NCBI GenBank assembly: GCA_031389045.1
Contig: JANMSE010000193.1
Location: 1 to 64,000, forward strand
From: JABFSC01 sp031389045
Lineage (GTDB): Bacteria; Desulfobacterota; Binatia; Bin18
Length of the DNA stretch: 64,000 bases
Direction: 5' to 3'
The translations under genes were made by a program, and so were the position numbers. The notes under the pieces were generated by a model, which saw only the letters and a list, made by a program, of their open reading frames with translations, searched no databases and had not been told where the DNA came from. Below, one piece after another: positions 40,194 to 48,647 of the stretch; position 1 is the first letter of the stretch; each line of letters starts with the position of its first letter.

Positions 40194-41216
40194 CTAAAAC
40201 TGTCGCAAGAAGCGCAGATCGCTTTCGTAGAGTAGGCGAATATCATCAATCCCGTAGCGCAGCATGGTGATACGGTCGATGCCCAGACCAAAGGCGAAGC
40301 CCGATACTTTTTCCGGGTCGTATCCCACCGCGCGAAAAACATTCGGGTGTACCATTCCAGAACCGAGAATTTCCATCCACCCGGTTCCCTTGCACACCGC
40401 GCAGCCAGTTTTGCGGCCTCCGCAGATCACGCAGCCAATGTCCAATTCCGCGCTGGGCTCGGTGAACGGGAAATAACTGGGCCGCAAACGAACGGGGGTA
40501 TTGGCCCCATACATCGCGTGCACGAAAGCGGTCAGGACACCTTTCAGATGCGCGAAACAAATATCCGAGCCGACCATGAGCCCTTCAAGTTGCACGAACA
40601 TCGGCGAATGGGTCACATCGTCATCGACGCGATAGACTGACCCAGGAACAATAATCTGGAGAGGCGGCTGACGGCTTTCCATCGTGCGAATTTGCACTGG
40701 CGAGGTGTGGGTACGCAAAACGACCTCTGGACCGACAAAGAAGGTGTCTTGCATCTCCCGCGCTGGGTGGTCGGCGGGAATGTTGAGGGCGGCGAAGTTG
40801 TGGTAGTCGTCCTCAATGTCCGGCCCGCGCACGACCTCGAACCCCATGGCGGTAAAGATCGCGATGGTGTCATCCAGCACTTGCATGAGGGGATGGAGCG
40901 ATCCACGCGGGCGATGGTTGCCGGGAATCGTAATATCAATCCGTTCGGCGGCCAGACTGCGCGCCCGCTGTTCGGCTTGCCACTGGGCACGGAGCGCGGT
41001 GATGCGCTCTTCGACCAGCGTTTTGACCTGATTCGCGATTTCACCGATTTTCCGCCGTTCCTCAGGTTGCAGCTCGCCGATGCCACGGAGGACGCCAGTG
41101 AGTTCCCCCTTGCGTCCCAAAAATCGCAGACGTAGGGCTTCCAGGCCATCGTCATCCTGACAGGCTGCAAGCGCCGCGAGCGCTTCATCACGAATGCGGA
41201 GAAGTTCGTTTTCCAT
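40194..41216 (-). CDS. pheS: Phenylalanine-tRNA ligase alpha subunit
   Basis: A 340-residue PheS. A coiled-coil tRNA-binding N-terminus (IRDEALAALAACQDDDGLEA) is followed by the class II core: motif 1 GFEVVRGPDIEDDYHNF, motif 2 YRVDDDVTHSPMFVQLEGL and motif 3 FAFGLGIDRITMLRYG. It carries the active site for Phe activation. It is followed by pheT, with an intergenic repeat between. Confidence 0.96.
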   Translation of the reverse strand: MENELLRIRDEALAALAACQDDDGLEALRLRFLGRKGELTGVLRGIGELQPEERRKIGEIANQVKTLVEERITALRAQWQAEQRARSLAAERIDITIPGNHRPRGSLHPLMQVLDDTIAIFTAMGFEVVRGPDIEDDYHNFAALNIPADHPAREMQDTFFVGPEVVLRTHTSPVQIRTMESRQPPLQIIVPGSVYRVDDDVTHSPMFVQLEGLMVGSDICFAHLKGVLTAFVHAMYGANTPVRLRPSYFPFTEPSAELDIGCVICGGRKTGCAVCKGTGWMEILGSGMVHPNVFRAVGYDPEKVSGFAFGLGIDRITMLRYGIDDIRLLYESDLRFLRQF

Positions 41217-41238
41217 GGAGAAGAAGGACTGAGGGAAA

Positions 41239-41329
41239 TTAGGTCATTGAGCCATCTGGCCATTGGGTCATTGAAGGCATGAACATTCTAACAATGACTC
41301 AATGGCTCAATGACCTAATGACTCAATTT
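41239..41329. repeat. Palindromic repeat (TCATTGAG / CTCAATGA), locus 15
   Basis: About 90 bp with an 18-bp perfect inverted repeat (41239-41256 and 41303-41320) embedded in degenerate 8-bp units such as ACTCAATG, GCTCAATG, ACCTAATG. It lies between rplT and pheS. Confidence 0.8.
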
Positions 41330-41688
41330 CATGCCGCCCGACGTTGTTTGGCGAAGTCCGCAACGACGGTAAAGGTGGTGGGATCTTCTCCAGCGAGCGC
41401 GGCGAGGATCTTGCGGTCGAGCTTGATATTCGCCTGATTAAGCCCGTGGACCAGTTGATTGTAATTCAAGCCGTTCAGTCGCGCGGCCGCGTTAATACGG
41501 GTAATCCACAAGCGACGAAACATCCGTTTGCGCGCCTTGCGATCCCGATACGCGTAGACGAGCGCGCGTTCGACCGTCTCGCGCGCCTGTCGATACTGAC
41601 GGCGGCGCCCGCCGGTGAAGCCTTTTGCTAGCTTGAGGATCTTCTTTCTTCGCCGACGTGCCTTAAAGCCGCGTTTTGCGCGTGGCAT
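41329..41688 (-). CDS. rplT: 50S ribosomal protein L20
   Basis: A 119-residue L20: RGFKARRRRKKILKLAKGF, RRRQYRQARETVERALVYAY and RRLWITRINAAARLNGLNYN are family signatures. It follows infC and rpmI, the classic order. AAGGAGAG precedes the ATG. Confidence 0.97.
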   Translation of the reverse strand: MPRAKRGFKARRRRKKILKLAKGFTGGRRRQYRQARETVERALVYAYRDRKARKRMFRRLWITRINAAARLNGLNYNQLVHGLNQANIKLDRKILAALAGEDPTTFTVVADFAKQRRAA

Positions 41689-41714
41689 AGTTCTCTCTCC
41701 TTACTCACATCCCT

Positions 41715-41912
41715 TTACAGGTATGGGATTAACCGCTTAATCGCGCGCTCATCGACCGCGGCAACCAAGGCGGGATGACGCAGGTGGCGTTTCTGCTTGC
41801 GAGTTTTTGCTGATAGTTGATGGCGTAAATAGGCACGAGCCCGGCGTACTTTCCCGGTTCCCGTGAGCTTAAAACGTTTTGCCGCACCGCGGCGGGTTTT
41901 CATTTTTGGCAT
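41715..41912 (-). CDS. rpmI: 50S ribosomal protein L35
   Basis: A 65-residue L35 with MPKMKTRRGAAKRFKLTGTG at the N-terminus. It lies 5 bp after infC and 26 bp before rplT. Confidence 0.97.
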   Translation of the reverse strand: MPKMKTRRGAAKRFKLTGTGKVRRARAYLRHQLSAKTRKQKRHLRHPALVAAVDERAIKRLIPYL

Positions 41913-41917
41913 TTGCG

Positions 41918-42430
41918 TTACCTCGGCACTACTAAAATCGCCATGTTGCGCCCTTCCAGGCGCGCTTGTCCTTCTAATATCCCGATATCCTGGATGTGCT
42001 CGAACACTTTATCCAGCATCTCGCGACCAATTTCCGGGTGGGTGATCTCACGCCCACGGAAGAGCACGGACACTTTCACCCGTTGTTTCTTCTCCAGGAA
42101 GCGCCGAATGTGGTTCACCTTGAAGTCGAGATCATGCTCACTCGTGCGTGACCCCAGTTTGACTTCCTTCACCAGCACCTGAGTCTGATTCTTGCGCGAT
42201 TCCTGAACTTTCTTCTTTTGCAGGTACCGAAACTTACCATAATCCATGACCCGGCAGACCGGCGGCGCCGCAGTGGGCGACACTTCCACCAGGTCGAGTT
42301 CCTTACTGTCCGCGAGTTTGAGCGCTTCCACAAGGGAGATCACCCCGACTTGCGCACCATCGGTATCAATGACTCGCACCTCACGGGAACGAATCTGCTG
42401 ATTTATCCGGACTCCTGCTTCTTTGGCTAT
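41918..42430 (-). CDS. infC: Translation initiation factor IF-3 (AUA start)
   Basis: A 170-residue IF-3 with the N-terminal RINQQIRSREVRVIDTDGAQ and C-terminal VKVSVLFRGREITHPEIG. The start is read as ATA at 42430: the codons from there (IAKEAGVRINQQIRSREV) match the IF-3 N-terminus, GGAGGTG lies upstream, and a later GTG (42379) would remove conserved residues. Rare AUU/AUC/AUA starts are known for infC and allow IF-3 to limit its own synthesis. The ATA overlaps the thrS stop codon (ATAG). Confidence 0.92.
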   Translation of the reverse strand: MAKEAGVRINQQIRSREVRVIDTDGAQVGVISLVEALKLADSKELDLVEVSPTAAPPVCRVMDYGKFRYLQKKKVQESRKNQTQVLVKEVKLGSRTSEHDLDFKVNHIRRFLEKKQRVKVSVLFRGREITHPEIGREMLDKVFEHIQDIGILEGQARLEGRNMAILVVPR

Positions 42431-44349
42431 GGGGCACCTCCTGGCACGGATTCAGCGGCCACGCGGGCAATGAATTCAGGAACGGTCAAGGACGGAATTT
42501 TCTCGCCTTTTCGCCCCCGCGGTGCCACCGTGGCTGAGCTGACTTCTTTGTCGCCAACAACGATCATATAGGGAATCTTGTGGACTTCGGCTTCACGAAT
42601 TTTATAACCGAGCTTCTCGTTACGCAGGTCCACTTCCGCCCGCACTCCGGCTTGCCGCATCTGTTCACAGATTTGCCGTGCATACGCATCCTGGCTTTCC
42701 GTGATCGTCAAAATGCGCGCTTGCTCTGGCGCGAGCCACAAGGGGAAATCGCCACCACAATGCTCAATCAACACACCGAAGAACCGTTCAAGCGAGCCGA
42801 GCACGGCGCGATGAATCATCACGGGCCGCACTTCGTGTCCTTCGTTGTTGGTGTAGCGCAAGTCGAACCGTTCTGGCAACTGAAAATCGAGTTGAATCGT
42901 GGCGAGCTGCCACGGACGCCGTAGCGCATCAAAAACAATGCAGTCAATCTTGGGTCCGTAAAACGCGCCATCGCCGGCATTGATCCGATATTGAATGTTG
43001 TTCGCGGTGAGCGCCGCCGCCAGTGCCGCCTCCGCGCGATCCCACGTGGCATCATCGCCAAGCCGCTTCGGTGGCCGAGTCGAGAGATCAAACCGCATCT
43101 CGGTGAAGTTGAAAGTGCGGTAGACCTCGGTCACCATCCGCAACACGCCATTCACTTCGGCTTCAATCTGCTCCGGCGTACAGAAAATATGCGCATCATC
43201 TTGAGCAAAAGAACGAACGCGGGTGAGCCCAGAGACCACCCCGGAGCGCTCGAACCGATGGAGGCGCGCGAAATCCGCGATCCGCAACGGCAAATCACGA
43301 TACGAGTGTTTCTTGGCCGCGTAGATATACGTGTGCCCAGGGCAGTTCATCGGCTTGACGCCGAACGCGCGCCCTTCGATCTCCGTGAAAAAGATATTCT
43401 CTTTGTAGTTCTCGTAGTGCCCGGAGCGATGCCACAGGTCCACATCAAAAATCTGCGGCGTCAGCACTTCCTGATAGCCGTATCGTTTGTACAGGGTGCG
43501 GATATAGGCGATCAGCTCGTTATAGATGAAGGTTCCCTTGGGCAGGAAAAACGGGCTCGCGGGTGCGATCGGATCGAAGATGAAAAGCTCGAGTTCTTTC
43601 CCGACGCGGCGATGGTCACGCCGTTTGGCCTCTTCGAGCATGGCTAAATGTTGCTTCAGCTCTTTTTCGGTGGCGAACGCTGTGCCGTAGATGCGTTGCA
43701 GCATCTCGTTGTGTTCGTCTCCACGCCAATAAGCACCGGCGACACTCGTCAACTTAAAGGCGGAGATACGCCCCGTTGCAGGGACATGCGGCCCACGACA
43801 GAGATCGACAAACTCACCTTGACGGTACAGCGAGATCGCATCGTTCGCGGGAATACTCGCGATAATTTCGGCTTTGTAGTGCTCGCCCATGTCGCGAAAC
43901 ATTCCTACGGCGTCGTCGCGGAGAATTTCTTCGCGTGCCACGGGAAAATTCTCGTTGACGATCTTTTTCATCTCGGCTTCGATCCGTTCCAAATCTTCTG
44001 GCGTGAACGGATGATCGTGCTTGAAGTCGTAATAGAAGCCACTCTCGATCACTGGGCCGATAGTAATTTGCACATGCGGGAACAGCCGCTTGACCGCCTG
44101 GGCCATCAAGTGGGCGGAGGAATGACGCAGGACATCAAGACCGTCGGGAGAAGTGGGCAGGATAGGCTCAAGTGAGCAATCAGCCGTCACTGGACGTGAG
44201 AGGTCCAGGACTTTGCCGTTGACTCGCACCGCGAGCGCCTGTTTTTGCGCTGCTGGCGGGACGAGTTCACGCGCGACCGTGCCAACGGGAACAATTTTTT
44301 GTTCTCCGCTTGGCAGCGTCACGGTAATATGCTGAATGGTGTCACTCAT
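42427..44349 (-). CDS. thrS: Threonine-tRNA ligase
   Basis: A 640-residue class II synthetase with TGS and editing domains: ITVTLPSGEQKIVPVGT, HSSAHLMAQAVKRLFP, motif 2 RFERSGVVSGLTRVRSFAQD, the zinc site in MNCPGH, and PRAVL-type motif 3 MIHRAVLGSLERFFGVLIEH, plus an anticodon domain. The start at 44349 (MSDTIQHIT) fits family starts; an in-frame ATG at 44388 is also possible. The stop overlaps the infC start. tRNA-Val lies just upstream. Confidence 0.96.
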   Translation of the reverse strand: MSDTIQHITVTLPSGEQKIVPVGTVARELVPPAAQKQALAVRVNGKVLDLSRPVTADCSLEPILPTSPDGLDVLRHSSAHLMAQAVKRLFPHVQITIGPVIESGFYYDFKHDHPFTPEDLERIEAEMKKIVNENFPVAREEILRDDAVGMFRDMGEHYKAEIIASIPANDAISLYRQGEFVDLCRGPHVPATGRISAFKLTSVAGAYWRGDEHNEMLQRIYGTAFATEKELKQHLAMLEEAKRRDHRRVGKELELFIFDPIAPASPFFLPKGTFIYNELIAYIRTLYKRYGYQEVLTPQIFDVDLWHRSGHYENYKENIFFTEIEGRAFGVKPMNCPGHTYIYAAKKHSYRDLPLRIADFARLHRFERSGVVSGLTRVRSFAQDDAHIFCTPEQIEAEVNGVLRMVTEVYRTFNFTEMRFDLSTRPPKRLGDDATWDRAEAALAAALTANNIQYRINAGDGAFYGPKIDCIVFDALRRPWQLATIQLDFQLPERFDLRYTNNEGHEVRPVMIHRAVLGSLERFFGVLIEHCGGDFPLWLAPEQARILTITESQDAYARQICEQMRQAGVRAEVDLRNEKLGYKIREAEVHKIPYMIVVGDKEVSSATVAPRGRKGEKIPSLTVPEFIARVAAESVPGGAP

Positions 44350-44412
44350 AGTTTTGGTGGGGGAGGAGAGGTCCGCACTTGAGACCATCCCCTCTTCCCC
44401 TCACCGAAGGCA

Positions 44413-44484
44413 TAGGCACGAGCAGGATTGAACTGCTGACCCCTTCCGTGTCAGGGAAGTGCTCTTCCGCTGAGCTACGTGCCT
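44413..44484 (-). tRNA. tRNA-Val (GAC)
   Basis: On the minus strand: acceptor AGGCACG/CGTGCCT, D stem GCTC/GAGC, anticodon stem CTTCC/GGAAG with loop CTGACAC giving anticodon GAC, T stem AGCAG/CTGCT with TTCAATC loop, discriminator A. The CCA end is not encoded. It lies between rplI and thrS. Confidence 0.93.
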
Positions 44485-44527
44485 GCAAGAAACCTCGGAA
44501 ATTTTTCGCCGTGCGGCGAGACCACGC

Positions 44528-44974
44528 TCATGCTTCACGCACGACATGCACGGTGACGGTGCCATGCACCGCGCTATTCAGATGGATAGGAACCGTGTGA
44601 GTGCCGAGCTCCTTGATTGGTTCCACCAACACAATCTTCCGTCGGTCAATCGTGACCCCCTGCGCCGCCAGAGCTTTCTCGATATCCAGATTCGTCACCG
44701 ATCCAAAGAGCCGATCCTCTTCTCCAGCCCGTGCCGTAATGGACACTGACAGAGCGGCGATCCGGTCGGCGATCCCTTGGGCGTCGCGTCGGTCACGTTC
44801 TCTTTTCGCGGCGGCTAACAACTTCTGGTGCTCCAGGACGCGCAGATTGCGTCGATTCGCCTCGACCGCGAGTCCGCGAGGAACAAGATAGTTCCGCCCG
44901 TATCCGTCGCGAACCTTGACGATCTCTCCGGTACTGCCCAGAGTCGCAATATCTTCTTGTAGAATGATTTCCAT
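44528..44974 (-). CDS. rplI: 50S ribosomal protein L9
   Basis: A 148-residue L9: MEIILQEDIATLGSTGEIVK, GYGRNYLVPRGLAVEANRRN, the long linking helix and the C-terminal RNA-binding domain. It follows rpsF and rpsR as in most bacteria, after a hairpin. Confidence 0.97.
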   Translation of the reverse strand: MEIILQEDIATLGSTGEIVKVRDGYGRNYLVPRGLAVEANRRNLRVLEHQKLLAAAKRERDRRDAQGIADRIAALSVSITARAGEEDRLFGSVTNLDIEKALAAQGVTIDRRKIVLVEPIKELGTHTVPIHLNSAVHGTVTVHVVREA

Positions 44975-44997
44975 ATCGGCCTCTACTTTTACGGCAG

Positions 44998-45063
44998 CAA
45001 AAAATAAAACACAAGTCGCGCCTCCAACCTGCTCTCACTGTGAGGAGACTGGAAGCGCGAGTT
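44998..45063 (-). terminator. Hairpin with U tract between rpsR and rplI
   Basis: Arms around 45013-45026 and 45050-45063 pair with two mismatches; on the minus strand the hairpin is followed by a T-rich run (TTTTATTTTTTG). It could attenuate transcription into rplI. Confidence 0.5.
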
Positions 45064-45098
45064 CTTTCCCCGATTTCTCTAGAGAATCTGGAATACGG

Positions 45099-45407
45099 TT
45101 ACAGTCGCGATGACGCGTAGGGTAGCAGCGCGATCGCGCGTGCTTGCTTGATGGATCGGGTCAACTTGCGTTGGTGCCACGCGCAGGTGCCGGTAATGCG
45201 ACTAGGGATAATTTTCCCGCGCTCGGACACGAAATCTTCCAGCGTCCGATTATCCTTATAGTTGATTCCCGCCCCTTTGTCGGCGCAGAACCGGCAGACT
45301 TTGCGGCGGAGGCGACGACGAGCTGGAAATTTATCGTCGTTATTATTCGTATTCGTGGCGTTACGTCTTTGCGGGCCTCTGGTCCCTCGGTCGGTTGGTC
45401 TTGGCAT
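45099..45407 (-). CDS. rpsR: 30S ribosomal protein S18
   Basis: A 102-residue S18 with an N-terminal extension rich in Asn/Arg/Thr. CRFCADKGAGINYKDNRTL holds a Cys pair, and ERGKIIPSRITGTCAWHQRK provides a third Cys, so a zinc-binding (C+) form of S18 is likely. No ssb gene lies between rpsF and rpsR. Confidence 0.96.
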   Translation of the reverse strand: MPRPTDRGTRGPQRRNATNTNNNDDKFPARRRLRRKVCRFCADKGAGINYKDNRTLEDFVSERGKIIPSRITGTCAWHQRKLTRSIKQARAIALLPYASSRL

Positions 45408-45456
45408 AGCAGATTCCTAACTCAAACTGTCCTCTTTATTGGGGCATTCGACGAGA

Positions 45457-45855
45457 TTACTGTGGGGCCGCTTCTTCACTGACTGGTGCCGCTGGTGGCA
45501 CAGGAGCGGATGGTGGCGCGGGCGCGACTGACGCAGCCACAGGTGGCACGGCCACGGGCGGTGTCGGCGCAACCGCTTGCACGGTAGAGAAGTAGCGCAG
45601 CACGTGTTCGTTAATACGGAGATTCCGTTCCAGTTCTTTCAAAGCCGCGGGTGGCGAATCGTACTCAAGCCGGACATAGTAGCCACGGCGTTGCTTGTTA
45701 ATCAGGTACGTCAGATCCCGCATGCCCCAGACATCAACCACGACGGCTGTCCCATTGGCGCCTTCGAGGATTTTTTGCATCCAGGCGGAGAGTTCTTTTA
45801 CACGGGCATCCGGCAGTTCGGGATGCAAAATACATAAAGTTTCATACGACGGCAT
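45457..45855 (-). CDS. rpsF: 30S ribosomal protein S6
   Basis: A 132-residue S6: YETLCILHPELPDARVKELS, VVVDVWGMRDLTYLINKQRR and GYYVRLEYDS match the family. The last 40 residues are a low-complexity Ala/Pro/Val tail ending SEEAAPQ. GGAGG lies 5 bases before the ATG at 45855. Confidence 0.95.
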   Translation of the reverse strand: MPSYETLCILHPELPDARVKELSAWMQKILEGANGTAVVVDVWGMRDLTYLINKQRRGYYVRLEYDSPPAALKELERNLRINEHVLRYFSTVQAVAPTPPVAVPPVAASVAPAPPSAPVPPAAPVSEEAAPQ

Positions 45856-45890
45856 GCGGTCCTCCTCGGAACAATGGAACAATCCCAGCG

Positions 45891-46475
45891 TTATTGAGGG
45901 CTGGTCTCACTGGTCACGTTGAAAATGGCCATCGCCGGGTCGAGTCCTTGGGCGAGGATCATCTCGACGGCATCGGCGGCTTTTTCCACCGCCGGGAGAA
46001 TAGACGCTTCTTCCTGGCGAGTAAAGGGCTGCAACACGAAATCCGCTGGATCTTGTCGGCCTGGGGGTCTCCCGATCCCCACTTTGACACGAACAAAGTC
46101 CTTACTCCCAAACGATGCAATCAATGAGGCGATACCCCGATTGCCCCCGGCTCCGCCTCCACCTCGCTTGATACGCACCCGACCGGCGGGCAAATCCAAA
46201 TCATCTTGCACGATCACGAAATCGGATAAGGACAAATGATAAAACTCGCGAATCTTCACCGCGGCGTCTCCACTGCGATTCATGTAGGTCTGTGGCTGGA
46301 CGAGTACAACTTTTTCGCCATGCCACACGCCATCGCCAACAAGGGAAAGAAACGTACGTCGCGAGAGTCGGATGTCCCACCTCCGCGCGAGCACATCAAC
46401 GACATGAAACCCCAGGTTGTGGCGCGTTCTTTGGTATTCCGTACCGGGGTTACCGAGACCAATAATTACGTGCAC
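45891..46475 (-). CDS. pth: Peptidyl-tRNA hydrolase
   Basis: A 194-residue Pth: IIGLGNPGTEYQRTRHNLGF with the catalytic His, QPQTYMNRSGDAAVKI and VQDDLDLPAGRVRIKRGGGG. It frees stalled peptidyl-tRNAs. The start is a GTG at 46475, close to the palindromic repeat at 46493, and no Shine-Dalgarno is visible. Confidence 0.95.
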   Translation of the reverse strand: MHVIIGLGNPGTEYQRTRHNLGFHVVDVLARRWDIRLSRRTFLSLVGDGVWHGEKVVLVQPQTYMNRSGDAAVKIREFYHLSLSDFVIVQDDLDLPAGRVRIKRGGGGAGGNRGIASLIASFGSKDFVRVKVGIGRPPGRQDPADFVLQPFTRQEEASILPAVEKAADAVEMILAQGLDPAMAIFNVTSETSPQ

Positions 46476-46492
46476 GACGTGCTCGCTACGCG

Positions 46493-46632
46493 GCTTATGG
46501 CTTATGGCAAATAGCCTATGGCTTATGGCCCGCTCCCTACGGTCGCTCTATGGCCTATGGCAAAAGTGTTCGTGCCGTAGAGTGAGCAAAGCGAACGAGC
46601 CATAAGCCATAGGCTATTTGCCATAGGCTACT
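46493..46632. repeat. Long palindromic heptamer element (CTTATGG/CCTATGG), copy 2, locus 16
   Basis: About 140 bp filling the gap between rplY and pth. 46503-46529 is the exact reverse complement of 46599-46625 (27 bp). The words CTTATGG, CAAATAG, CCTATGG and the GCGAAC-type loop motifs match the element at 23366-23486. One end overlaps the rplY stop codon. Confidence 0.85.
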
Positions 46633-47332
46633 TCTTGTCCGATTTCGCCGCGCCACCAGCCTTAGCGGCACCACCAGCTTTGGCCGCACCACCAGCCGCA
46701 GCAGCAGGCGCTGCGACGGGAGTCGCAGCCGCCGTGGCGGCTTCAGCTTCCGCCGCTGTCGGTTTCGCTTCCGCCACGGGAGACGCGATGGTCACCACCG
46801 CATCGTTGGTGTCGTACACCGCCTTCACACCCGGAGGTAGCACCAAGTCAGCAATGTGCACCGTATCGTGAAGCGCCAAACTCGTGACATCAAACTGAAT
46901 GAAGTCAGGAATCTCTCGCGGCAGGCATTCCACCGTCACCTCACGGCGTAGGGACTGCAACAACCCACCAGCCGTGACGCCTTGCGCCTTGCCAACAAAA
47001 TGAAGAGGCACGGTCACCGTGATCGGTTTGGTCACGTCAACCTCAAGGAAGTCGATGTGCATGGGCGCACTGCTCACCGGGTGACGTTGGACCTCTTTCA
47101 ACAAGACGGTTTTTTCGTTCAGCTCCGCCATCGGCGAAAGTAATTGAATCAGATGCGACCCTTCGAGCCCATCCAGTTTCATGCGAAATTCGCGCGCATC
47201 CACGCAAACTCTCTGGCCAATTTTCCCCGGTCCATAAAAAACCGCCGGGACTTTCCCCGACCGCCGTATGCGTCCGGTTTCTCCCTTGGTGGCACTTTGC
47301 CGATCTTCAACATTCAATATGACTGTTTCCAT
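46628..47332 (-). CDS. rplY: 50S ribosomal protein L25/general stress protein Ctc
   Basis: A 234-residue L25 of the two-domain CTC type. The 5S rRNA-binding domain (GRIRRSGKVPAVFYGPGKIG) and the C-terminal beta domain (VDVTKPITVTVPLHFVGKAQ) are followed by a 45-residue Ala-rich tail with GGAAKA repeats ending in SDKK. AGAGGG lies before the ATG at 47332. It follows prs by 10 bp, a common order. Confidence 0.94.
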   Translation of the reverse strand: METVILNVEDRQSATKGETGRIRRSGKVPAVFYGPGKIGQRVCVDAREFRMKLDGLEGSHLIQLLSPMAELNEKTVLLKEVQRHPVSSAPMHIDFLEVDVTKPITVTVPLHFVGKAQGVTAGGLLQSLRREVTVECLPREIPDFIQFDVTSLALHDTVHIADLVLPPGVKAVYDTNDAVVTIASPVAEAKPTAAEAEAATAAATPVAAPAAAAGGAAKAGGAAKAGGAAKSDKK

Positions 47333-47342
47333 GATGTTCCCT

Positions 47343-48317
47343 CTACACAAATAATGAGCTGATTGATTCTTCGTGATGAATGCGTCGAATCGCCTCGCCC
47401 ATGAGCGGGGCGATCGAGAGCACTTTAATTTTGGCTACTTGCTGAGCCTCGGGGCGCAAAGGGATCGAATTGGTCACCACCAACTCTTCAAGGACCGAGG
47501 CGCGGATCCGTTCAATCGCGGGACCAGACAACACCGGATGCGTACAACAAGCAAACACCGCCTGCGCGCCCGCATCATGAAGCGCCGCCGCCGCCGTCGT
47601 CAGCGTACCCGCCGTGTCCACCATATCGTCAACTAGGATCGCGACCCGCCCCTCGACTTCGCCAATGATGTTCATTTCGACCACATCAAGGTTCGCTTTG
47701 CCTGGAATCTCCATCTCGCCTTCGCGGGCGCGCCGTTTATCAATAATGGCCAGCGAAGAGCCCAACCGTTTCGCGAAGGCGCGAGCCCGTTCCACACCGC
47801 CTGCATCGGGAGAAACGACGGTCACCTGCTCCTTACCAATCCGCGTGCGCAGGTACTGCAAGAGCACTGGGGACGAGAATAAGTTATCAACAGGGATATT
47901 GAAAAACCCTTGGATTTGTCCGGCATGAAGTTCCGCCGTAAGCACCCGCGATGCGCCCGCCGTGGTCAGCAAATCAGCCACCAGTTTCGCGCTGATGGGG
48001 ACGCGAGGCGCGACTTTGCGGTCCTGTCGCGCATAGCCGTAATAGGGAATCACCGCGGTAATGCGATTCGCGGACGCCCGCTTGAAAGCGTCGAGCATCA
48101 GCAGCATTTCCATCAAGTTATCGTTCCCTGGTGAGCAAATGGACTGGAGAACGAAGATGTCGCCGCCGCGCACATTTTCGGTGATCTCGACCGCGATTTC
48201 GCCATCACTAAACCGCCGAATATCAGCGGCTCCCAGCGACACACCAACATACGCGCAGATTTCCTCGGCCAGTGAACGATTAGAATTACCAGCAAAAATC
48301 TTCAGTGCGTCACGCAT
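47343..48317 (-). CDS. prs: Ribose-phosphate pyrophosphokinase
   Basis: A 324-residue PRPP synthase: KIFAGNSNRSLAEEICAYVG, RFSDGEIAVEITENVRGGDI, VIPYYGYARQDRKVAPRVPI (ATP loop) and VAILVDDMVDTAGTLTTAA (PRPP-binding). It makes PRPP from ribose 5-phosphate for nucleotides, His and Trp. tRNA-Gln is just upstream. Confidence 0.96.
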   Translation of the reverse strand: MRDALKIFAGNSNRSLAEEICAYVGVSLGAADIRRFSDGEIAVEITENVRGGDIFVLQSICSPGNDNLMEMLLMLDAFKRASANRITAVIPYYGYARQDRKVAPRVPISAKLVADLLTTAGASRVLTAELHAGQIQGFFNIPVDNLFSSPVLLQYLRTRIGKEQVTVVSPDAGGVERARAFAKRLGSSLAIIDKRRAREGEMEIPGKANLDVVEMNIIGEVEGRVAILVDDMVDTAGTLTTAAAALHDAGAQAVFACCTHPVLSGPAIERIRASVLEELVVTNSIPLRPEAQQVAKIKVLSIAPLMGEAIRRIHHEESISSLFV

Positions 48318-48364
48318 CGAACTTCACCTACTTCGGTTACGAGAGCGTTCTCACAGGGAGGGAA

Positions 48365-48438
48365 CTGGGGAGGCAGGATTTGAACCTGCGAATGCCGGAT
48401 TCAAAGTCCGGTGCCTTACCAAACTTGGCGACTCCCCA
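48365..48438 (-). tRNA. tRNA-Gln (TTG)
   Basis: On the minus strand: acceptor TGGGGAG/CTCCCCA, anticodon stem CCGGA/TCCGG with loop CTTTGAA giving anticodon TTG, T stem GCAGG/CCTGC with TTCAAAT loop, discriminator G. CCA is not encoded. It sits between ispE and prs. Confidence 0.94.
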
Positions 48439-48647
48439 TCGTTATTCCTACTCAACACACCATCTTCACGGTTCATATCCAGCGGGGCAGCAGTCTCGCG
48501 CCTCAAGCCCCCGCGCTGGCAAACGCGAAACACTTTCTTGTTCGCTGACTTGGACCCCGTGGAATTTTTTGTGAAATGAATCAGAGAGTTACCGAAGAAC
48601 CGTGGTGCATCTCGCCGGAATTCTGTAACAGTTTTGCCTCAAGAAGT

